A stretch of 64,000 nucleotides of DNA, from the NCBI GenBank assembly GCA_947172415.1, contig OX359198.1:1519401-1583400 (forward strand). Reading direction: 5' to 3'. Under the pieces are notes generated by a model, which saw only the letters and a program-made list of their open reading frames with translations, was not told the origin of the DNA and ran no database searches. Made by a program: the position numbers and the translations under genes. Of the stretch, positions 25,101 through 32,310 are shown one piece after another. How positions within the stretch are numbered: the first letter of the stretch is position 1; each line of letters starts with the position of its first letter. This DNA comes from Chondrosia reniformis. Its lineage: Eukaryota > Porifera > Demospongiae > Chondrillida > Chondrillidae.

Positions 25101-28100
25101 GGCAATCAAGTTGATTGGCTATTAACACTGACAAGACAGTATACAAAAAGATTACAATGAAGAGATTCTAGCTAAAGTAGTCAGAAAATGTCACATTGTT
25201 CCACATTATATGGTATATCAACCGAGCAAGCACTTATTACATAAAACACTTACAGTTTTAGCATATTGAAGTGGCATCATATTCCTCTTGTCCTTCTTGT
25301 TCACATCAGCTTTATGTTTCAACTATTAAATCAATATACACATAAGCAACAATAACAAAACCTTACAAAACAAAACATTCATACAATACTACACTTACCA
25401 GTAGTTGACATGTCTCAGCATCTCCTCTCTTAGCTGCCCAATGTAATGGAGTTTGACCTAACCTATCCACAGGATCTACTTCACTGCCATGTTCTAACAA
25501 TACTTTGGTAACTTCCTCCTATTTAAAGATTACAGAATACACTATTGCAATACAGCATTGCATCAAAACTGATTGAGTGTAGTAGTTATATCAGGTTGCG
25601 AATAAACATGGCAATCAACGTGATTGGCTATTAACACTGACAAGGCAGTATACAAAAAGATTACAATAAAGAGATTCTAGCTAAAGTAATCAGAAAATGT
25701 AATATTGTTCAACATTATATGGTTACCTACGTATATCAACTGTAGAAAGCACTAATTACGGTACAGGTCAAAAGAAACTTGGCGATTTTTGCATTTTTCC
25801 GCTGTTGGACAACGCCACCGTCTGCAGTTGGCCACGCAGCTGTCTGAGGGATTTTGGGAGAGCAACTGAGGAAAGCTGCAAGTGCGGAAATTTGCGAATA
25901 CGTACATACGTACATATATATATGCGTTTTTTAGACACGTAGACTTCTAATGTTCCTTGTCCGTATGCGTACATGGTATATATACGTCCGTAACGAATTT
26001 ATAAATGACGAATACAATTCGTAGTCTATAATCGTCATCCTCGTAATCGTAATCCTTCAACTACGTACGAAATGCCAGTCGATCATTACTCAAGGACAAT
26101 AGAAATTGAATCGATAATCGATTACATATGCCACATAGATGTACATATAACGTAAAAAAACTAAAATTCATTGTTTGCTTCTTGGAATGTTTTCTTTGTT
26201 TTCCTGCATGCTTCATCAATAGCATTCCTCATCTCCTTTTCAGCCTGCAGATTCGTCTCAAATCTGTCTAAGGGAAATTTTTTTAAGCAAACTGTATAAA
26301 TTGCCTTTACTGTCGCTGGATTGAGAGGTCTCTTCCCTAGAACTCCTCTACAATTACTTGCTTGCCTTACTGCTTCAGGAAATATTCTGTTACACAATCT
26401 CCCAGCCAAATTTCTTCTGGACTTGCAGCACTGCATTGCCTGCATAATTACCTCTTCTGGAATTACATTTTGCCCTGAGTCCTCAGTCCTTGGGTGCTTG
26501 TTGGTCATATCCTGCAGTGGAAACATGTATTGGTGGCTGTTTGGTACCTGCAGTGGAGGGTTAACAACAGCTAGTGGTTCATAATAAGGAGATGAAGAAA
26601 ATCCATCGAAGAAGGAGGTGCTATTTGCTGGTTCAGGTATGCAGCTGTTGCTATTTAGACCTTGCGCCACAATCTTTTCTTTGACTTCCTCCATAGATCT
26701 CTCAAAAGCATCCATACGAGCAAGTAATCTGGAATAATGTCTTTCTGTAGTATCTCTTAAATCAGATGCTGTGTCTTTTAAATCCGATACCATATCAATT
26801 AGCTTCTGAATAATAGCTTCAGACTGAGTACAGTTATGTTGCCTTTCTTTGGGCTCAGAGGTTGCAATTGGGCTACCCATTTCAAAGAGGAAATCATCCT
26901 CAGCTGTGTCTTTGGCTCTTGATGAGGTAGACTGAACTGGGATTTCGGGAGATGTCAGCATATCTTCCACTATAATCGCATCATAAACTCTTCTTGACTT
27001 TCCCCAAATCACGCTAACAGTTTTTCCAGGAGCTACAGTTCCTTCTTTGATACTGTTTCTTGTTACATACGATCTTTTGCCAGCTGCCCTTCCTTCGATC
27101 CATTCTACCATAATTTTGCTTGCCATCTCACTCTTAATTGCTTCTTCTAATCGCAATGATTCAAAACGCCCAAATGCATGTACGAATATTTATAGAATAT
27201 TACAGGATACTCATGTTATTTAATTCGCCAATCAAAACTCTACAATAAAACACTGAGGTCCGCCAAAAGAATCTGTAAAAATCCTCAGAATATAGGTGTT
27301 AATCTGCGAATCTATACGAATTCCAAGGATTTTCACAGATTCTTTCGGCGGACCTCAGCGTTTTATCGTAGAGTTTTGATTGGCGAATTAAATAATATGA
27401 GTATCCTGTAATATTCTATAAATAATATGAATAATGATAATGAATAATACGTATGAGTTTCCAGTAATAAACTATGCCATTAACTAAGTATCAAAGAGAA
27501 AGAATTGTGTCTCTCCATCTCCAAAGTAAAGGGTCAGCATCCAATATTTTAAAACTTTTAGCAATTGAAAGAATCTATACAACAAAGCAAACTGTTTTGA
27601 ATACTCTTGCCAGATGGAAGGAAACTGGAAGCTGTGAAGATCGACCTAAAAGTGGTCGTGTGACGAAAATACCCAAGGTGTATTATAAGTATATAGATGA
27701 TAAGATGGTAGTCAATGATGAACTGACAGCCTCCGATTTGATGGACCTATTGCAAAGAAAATTTGGTGAGACATCTATAGCGTACTCTGTTAGAACCATA
27801 GCAAGGGCTAGACTAGACCTCGGATGGACCTTCACGACTGCACGATATTGCCAAGCAATTCGAGATGCCAACAAAGAAAAACGATTGGAATGGTGCAAGG
27901 AAAGACTAGCAGAGCAGGAGCAGTTCAATGATGTCATCTTCACCGATGAGTCAACCTTTCAACTTGACAGGCACAGGAGGAAATGCTTTAGGAAACAAGG
28001 AGCTCCCAGGAAGCTCAAATACAAGCACAAGCATCCTCCTAAAGTGCATGTATGGGCTGGTATATCAAGGAGAGGAGCTACTTCTATTGTTATATTTGAC

Positions 28101-29933
28101 GGGACGATGACAGCCACAAGATATGGAGACATCCTTACAGCCTCACTGCTATCCTTTATTAGGGAGAAGTATCCTCAAAGTCATCGCCTCTATCAGGATA
28201 ATGACCCAAAACATACAAGCCATTACATTCAAACTTATTTCATGGATAACAGAGTGAGATGGTGGAAAAGTCCAGCAGAGAGTCCGGATCTAAATCCCAT
28301 AGAGAAAGTTTGGGGTTCAATGAAGACCTTTCTCCGTGATCGTCACAAGCCGAAGAATCTTGGTGAGCTAAAAGAAGGCATCAAACTTTATTGGAAAAAG
28401 ATGACACCAGTTTGCTCAAGGTACATAGATCACCTTGAGAACGTTCTACCGATTGTGGTAGAAGTAAACGGGGAACCTTCGGGGCATTAATAGGAATTTA
28501 TGTACACTTTTTAGACTAAGTTTCTTTATTATACGTACACTTTTTAGACTAAGTTTCTTTATTATACGTACGTACGTATGTATACATTGTATTAATTATT
28601 TCATTGTTGACTACATACTTTCGTATTATTAATTTTGATACTTATACGTAGGTAAAGATCGAAATGCTCGACATACGTAATGTATCAATTTTCTTCGTAG
28701 ATTGCATGGCTTCCCTATCGACACCTTACGTACGTACGTATTGTTCGTTTGTTTACAAACATCGCTGATGATACCCGCAGATGATGATTTGGCAAACCGC
28801 AAATGGCTGTACAGCAGTACGCAGAAAATTTGCGGATTCCCTTACAAACCCTTGCGGAAATCGCCAAGTTTCTTTTGACCTGTACCGTACTTAAAACACT
28901 TACAGTTTCAGCATAATGAAGTGGTATCTCATTGCACTTGTCCTTCTTGCTCACATCAGCTTTGTGTTTCATCTATTAAATCAATATACACATAAACAAC
29001 AATAACAAAACCTTACAAAACAAATATTCATACAATACTACATTTACCAATAGTTGACATTTCTCAGCATCTCCTTTCTTAGCTGTCCAATGTAATGGAG
29101 TTTGTCCATAACTATCCACAGGATCTACTTGGCTGCCATGTTCTAACAATACGTTGGTAACTTGCACCTGTAGACAATGTGTACTTGAACATATAAATGT
29201 ACATGACATGACTTAAGTGTGATGCATAAGTGCCAAAGGTCGAGGGCGGATATCACTTAGCTTCACACTTGAGTGTGGTATAATTAATATATATCACGTA
29301 TGATAAGTAAACAGGAATAGGCCTACTGGCATATAACATTTATCACTAATTCAAATGTGAAATGTAACACCCCAGATATCACCCAGTTGCCCTGGTAACG
29401 CGATATATAAAAGGTTTACAACATAAGAAATTGATCTAGCTTGTTCCATTGCTTTTAGAAACAAGCTGCTCTTATAAACACATGAATACAATCCACTAAT
29501 AAAACTGGTAATGTCGGCTAATAAAACAATTCTCTCATTTCAGTGATATACATAAGACACAACAGAAGATCAAACAATCAGTTCTCACTTTAGCATAATG
29601 TAATGGTACTCTATGATCATAATCCTTTACATGTACATCAGCACCCAACTCAAGGAGGTAGAGAACAATATCTAGGCGGTTGTGTTCAACAGCTACTTCA
29701 AGCGGAGTGCTACTAGTTCCATCTATTACACTGTTTACATTGCTCTTATTTATAAGTTCTTGCATCTGAGAAAGAAATGAAATTCGACTGGTTTATAAAA
29801 AATGTCAGAAAGAAGAAGTGAGTAAGTAGTAACAGTATAAACATTCGTACTACAAAAGGGAATTCTATTTCATACAAACCTTAAGCTTGTCACCATTCTT
29901 AATGCAATCAAAAGTCTCGTTCTCCATTTTCAT
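16101..29933 (-). CDS. ANK-B: 30-exon ankyrin-repeat protein with 14 tandem exon-pair modules
   Basis: Minus-strand exons: 29880-29933, 29589-29765; then A/B pairs 29048-29167/28904-28972, 25399-25518/25254-25322, 24896-25015/24752-24820, 24380-24499/24236-24304, 23853-23972/21499-21567, 20790-20909/20646-20714, 20272-20391/20128-20196, 19756-19875/19612-19680, 19236-19355/19092-19160, 18720-18839/18579-18644, 18223-18342/18079-18147, 17723-17842/17582-17647, 17208-17327/17064-17132; then 16695-16814 and the terminal exon 16101-16178. All A exons are 120 nt. B exons are 69 nt, except two of 66 nt (18579, 17582) with one codon deleted. All junctions are phase 0 with GT/AG sites and no stops, giving 959 residues and about 28 further ankyrin repeats after exon 2. 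The start is MKMENETFDC: the ANK-A-like myristoylation start is removed by a ~94-bp deletion. The high repeat count and near-identical modules suggest a flexible binding scaffold; the ligand is unknown. Confidence 0.85.
21055..21388. mobile_element. ~330-bp dispersed element, copy 1 (ANK-B intron)
   Basis: Inserted between the 21499 B exon and the 20909 A exon. It breaks the normal intron text (GTATACATTAAAA ... TTACAATAAAGAG). It begins near TTCGAGTTTAAAAAC and ends with GGGCTACCTGCAGCAGCCCC-TAA, a terminal GC-rich hairpin. A related copy lies at 21618-23820. There is no ORF. TTA/TAA at the borders would suit a Harbinger-type target, but this is not firm. Confidence 0.65.
21873..23240. mobile_element. 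Foldback element with ~450-bp inverted arms
   Basis: Long inverted arms run from about 21873-22345 and 22765-23240 and pair over most of their length (for example CTAGTGCGTCACCAACACTC and its complement, and GATTTAGGTCTCCATTTGG). The termini read ACAGTACAAGTTACAATATA. On the left this terminal motif is present three times in tandem, about 41 bp apart. The centre (about 22345-22765) is unique, with no transposase. A lone terminal-like motif also occurs near 47170. Confidence 0.8.
23250..23759. mobile_element. MITE with ~34-bp terminal inverted repeats
   Basis: Both ends carry TGT[A/G]ACCGTCCATGCGAAAAGGGGCAT[T/A]TTCGCG in inverted orientation (two mismatches in 34), flanked by TA within an AT microsatellite. 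The 510-bp interior has no coding capacity. TA target and short TIRs suggest mobilisation by a Tc1/mariner-type transposase. Confidence 0.85.
26161..27156 (-). CDS. BEN-domain protein encoded inside the transposon
   Basis: An intact 331-residue ORF. The N-terminal ~65 residues form a compact basic domain (VEWIEGRAAGKRSYVTRNSI, VSVIWGKSRRVYDAIIVEDM). Residues about 110-165 form a likely coiled coil (IIQKLIDMVSDLKDTASDLR and following heptads). Residues about 215-325 match the BEN domain pattern (RRNLAGRLCNRIFPEAVRQA, SNCRG, GKRPLNPATVKAI), a DNA- and chromatin-binding fold found in BEND/Insensitive proteins and some DNA viruses. The ORF sits between transposon TIRs, divergent from the transposase, so it is likely an accessory factor (DNA binding, silencing avoidance or targeting) or a captured host gene. 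The function is inferred. Confidence 0.8.
   Translation of the reverse strand: MRLEEAIKSEMASKIMVEWIEGRAAGKRSYVTRNSIKEGTVAPGKTVSVIWGKSRRVYDAIIVEDMLTSPEIPVQSTSSRAKDTAEDDFLFEMGSPIATSEPKERQHNCTQSEAIIQKLIDMVSDLKDTASDLRDTTERHYSRLLARMDAFERSMEEVKEKIVAQGLNSNSCIPEPANSTSFFDGFSSSPYYEPLAVVNPPLQVPNSHQYMFPLQDMTNKHPRTEDSGQNVIPEEVIMQAMQCCKSRRNLAGRLCNRIFPEAVRQASNCRGVLGKRPLNPATVKAIYTVCLKKFPLDRFETNLQAEKEMRNAIDEACRKTKKTFQEANNEF
27187..27424. promoter_or_regulatory. Central palindrome between the two transposon genes
   Basis: Arms of about 97 bp (roughly 27189-27285 and 27325-27422) are inverted with only a few mismatches, around a ~39-nt loop. Shared text includes AATTCGCCAATCAAAACTCT and GAGGTCCGCC. The two start codons lie 30-50 bp outside each arm (27156 minus, 27474 plus), so each gene gets the same upstream sequence. 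CCAAT-type boxes (GCCAATCAAAA) sit in each arm. It is likely a symmetrical divergent promoter. Confidence 0.7.
27474..28490 (+). CDS. Tc1/mariner DD34E transposase
   Basis: A 338-residue intact ORF. The N-terminal paired-type helix-turn-helix region (about 1-110: YQRERIVSLHLQSKGSASNI, RPKSGRVTK) binds the TIRs. The catalytic domain has FTDES (first Asp), YQDNDPKHTS (second Asp) and SPDLNPIEKVWG (Glu). Counting from the first Asp of QDND to the Glu gives 34 residues between, i.e. DD34E as in the Tc1 group. Length is typical for the family. The enzyme cuts and pastes DNA at TA sites, consistent with the flanking TA duplication. No stops or frameshifts are visible, so it may be active. Confidence 0.95.
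   Translation: MPLTKYQRERIVSLHLQSKGSASNILKLLAIERIYTTKQTVLNTLARWKETGSCEDRPKSGRVTKIPKVYYKYIDDKMVVNDELTASDLMDLLQRKFGETSIAYSVRTIARARLDLGWTFTTARYCQAIRDANKEKRLEWCKERLAEQEQFNDVIFTDESTFQLDRHRRKCFRKQGAPRKLKYKHKHPPKVHVWAGISRRGATSIVIFDGTMTATRYGDILTASLLSFIREKYPQSHRLYQDNDPKHTSHYIQTYFMDNRVRWWKSPAESPDLNPIEKVWGSMKTFLRDRHKPKNLGELKEGIKLYWKKMTPVCSRYIDHLENVLPIVVEVNGEPSGH
29210..29406. mobile_element. ~195-bp dispersed element in ANK-B intron 2
   Basis: Present in ANK-B and absent from the equivalent ANK-A intron (3500-3512), giving a clean presence/absence pair. It includes AGGCCTACTGG..ATAACATTTATC and CACCCCAGATATCACCC. A relative lies in the MDM1-like gene at about 61330-61470. It has no coding capacity; probably a SINE or MITE. 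Confidence 0.7.
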
Positions 29934-30371
29934 TGAATAAGTTAGTCGTTTTGGAGTTTTTCTTAGTATTAGTTCCGATGAATCAGTTAGTGCTCACTTG
30001 AATCGATACCTTTGTGGAACTTCTACTAAAAGGCGTACACGCCCATACAATTCAGACGCCATTTTATTTTATTTATTGCTTTCAGGTCTGGGCGTAGGAG
30101 ACTTACGTAAGCAGGTGTTTTCCCCCCGTCTGTTATTTTGTCCATTGCCATTTGAGATCTGATGACCTTTTCTCTTTCAGGAACGCCTCATCTTGTGAGG
30201 TGCTGAACATTACAGTAGATAACAGAACAGAGTCTAGTTATGTAAAGAGATGTTGCAATGTGGAGTCAACTGGAGTGAGTACATGTCCTTACACTTCAGT
30301 ACCTTATGTGGTACACTGTTATCAGACAACTTGTATGCAATAATGAAAATTGTTAGGCATACTGAATGTTG

Positions 30372-30511
30372 AATATAATACTGTTTTATTGGACAATCTA
30401 GCTCACCATCAAGTAGATCAAACTTCCAATGATTGCAAGGTTTTGCCCATCTCAGTAGTTTGATCTACTCGATGGTGAGCTAGATTGTCCAATAAAACAG
30501 TACTATATTCA
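30372..30511. repeat. Near-perfect long hairpin (copy B)
   Basis: Duplicate of 4541-4677. Arms about 30372-30424 and 30457-30511 pair over more than 50 bp, with a few mismatches. Here the left arm has TATTGG, which pairs fully with the right arm at the site mismatched in copy A. Confidence 0.85.
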
Positions 30512-30976
30512 ACTTGTATGCAAGATTAGCAACCCTATCTTAATTGTACATCTGCTTAGAAGGGTCTGAAAGGTTTGATGATATAAGTGTTACAAGAATG
30601 CACTTTGATAATAACTGTTTTTCCTTTTTAATCTTATATGTGAACTTATTGTGTACATAATTGTCTGATATCTATATGTATCTAGTTTGTTTAGAATGTC
30701 TAGGTATTCCAAGTCAAGACTGGTTCGTGAATTACTGCTGGATCGGGTTAGAAAACAGTATATAAAGTGAGGTGGTATTTACAGCAAGTTATAAGATTTA
30801 CACTACAATGATAAAATATATGTATAGTACTTTTACTTGTTAATATGTACACAAGTTATATATCTGTAATATAAGTATTACTTATCAGTATGTATACGTA
30901 CATATATGTAGGTCCTCCTGTATATTATGTGGAGGGAGTTCTCGTACATAGTACATTGTAAAGTGTATATAAAAAT

Positions 30977-31070
30977 TAAGGGGAGACTGTGGTTCCCATT
31001 AAGTGAACTTTGGTTCCACCCATTAGCTCATCAAGCTCCTCAGGAGACGTGAGTGGGTAGGGTAAATCCA
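30977..31070. repeat. Three-copy short repeat (copy 3)
   Basis: Duplicon B equivalent of 5192-5275, with the same GGGGAGACTGTGG start. Duplicon B has no counterpart of the 6461 copy. Confidence 0.8.
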
Positions 31071-31603
31071 TAGTCTAATGATGAGACAAAATGTATATAA
31101 CTACACAATTGCAACATTAAGATTTTGAATCTTGATCAAGACTTTTAGTTTTTCACATATTTGTACATGTATCAAAGTATTATGTTTATCTTCGTATATA
31201 TGTATATATCTATTGGTCACATTCTAAAACTAAATAATGCAACAAGTACAATATTGGTATAGCACTGTAACTATATGGAGAGGAGAAAAAGAAGAAAAAT
31301 GGTGTTATAGCAAAGATTATAATTAGGATTTCCTTAATTAGGAGTTTGTCATTAAAAATCTGAATTTTTAGTAATTGCTTGAGTCATGCATCTTTGTATT
31401 AGAAACCTTTATTTCTTTTACTTTAAATTAGATTCATTGTTATTCATTCCATATAAATAGATTCGGAACTACGAGGAATGTATATCAAATTTATGATTGC
31501 TTAATGGTCACAATATGTAACCTGCCAAAAACCACAGCTGGACAGGGAAAGCAGAGCTGGTGAAGTAAAGTAAAAAGGGAAGACTTTTAATGTAATGATA
31601 AGC

Positions 31604-31953
31604 GATAAGCAAAAATCATCACTGGAAAGTATTACACCAAACCAGCCAAGTGACTGAAGTCGAATCTTGTCTGGGGGACCAAAGTCCTATTAAATTGGCA
31701 ACCAGTGATCGCCTCCCAGTTATTCAAAATGGAAAAAAAAAGAACTGTGGAAGACAGTCATCCAAACTCACCATTATTGATGTGTACCACACTGATGATC
31801 CCAAATGAGGGAAAACAGCTGTCTGGTTCTTTTAATGATTTTTTTCCACTGGGAGGCGATCACTGGTTGCAAATTTAATAGCACTTCAGTCCCCCAGCCA
31901 AGAGTAGACTTGAGTCACTTGGCATAACATTTTCCAGTGAACATTTGCTTATC
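31604..31953. mobile_element. Foldback/MITE-like element (copy B)
   Basis: Duplicate of 5759-6108 with the same GATAAGC/GCTTATC termini and long imperfect arms. It overlaps the conserved 65-codon ORF at 31915-32112. Confidence 0.65.
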
Positions 31954-32310
31954 ATCATATCCTTTGTACAGCAATAACTCACTTTTATTCACTCTTAATG
32001 TACTGTAGGTTCTATTAAAATATTTCAAATTAATCACATGTGGACTAAAAACTTTCCTGAAATGACAAATATTCAAGTCTCTATTCAAGTGGTCCCTTAG
32101 TAGTAACTTCATATTTGACTAAACAATTTGGTCTAATAAATAAGTTCTAAATAAGATTATATATATGTTTGGTTGTTGAATAACTTTACCTGATCACAAC
32201 CCTATGTAATAACAATTATTTTCACTAGCTTATAATTACTATATTACATAATGAGATGTACAGTTTGATAATGTGTGCTGAGACTGTTTCTATTTGTGAA
32301 ATATGTTAAG

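Larger units (their letters stand above)
25759..28887. mobile_element. Two-gene Tc1/mariner element carrying transposase plus BEN-domain gene
   Basis: A 3129-bp element in an ANK-B intron, flanked by TA duplications (25757-25758 and 28888-28889). The empty site is recognisable in sister introns as CTAATTACTTAAAAC. The terminal inverted repeats are 30 bp and perfect (25759-25788 and 28858-28887, beginning CGGTACAGGTCAAAAG). Inside the TIRs, short TTTCCGCA/TTTGCGGA motifs recur several times near both ends, as expected for transposase-binding subterminal repeats. It carries two intact divergent ORFs and a central palindrome. Perfect TIRs, perfect TSD and open ORFs indicate a recent insertion. 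Confidence 0.9.
15796..32310. other. Segmental duplication, copy B (expanded)
   Basis: Counterpart of 956-6460. It holds ANK-B with 14 exon-pair modules instead of 4, plus intron insertions not present in copy A: two copies of a ~330-bp element, a foldback, a TIR MITE, a 3.1-kb Tc1-type transposon and a ~195-bp dispersed repeat. Flanking noncoding DNA is still highly similar to copy A. Confidence 0.9.

Noticed and set aside
26321-26584. 87-codon plus-strand ORF inside the transposon
   Set aside because: Antisense to the BEN-domain gene, with no independent evidence.
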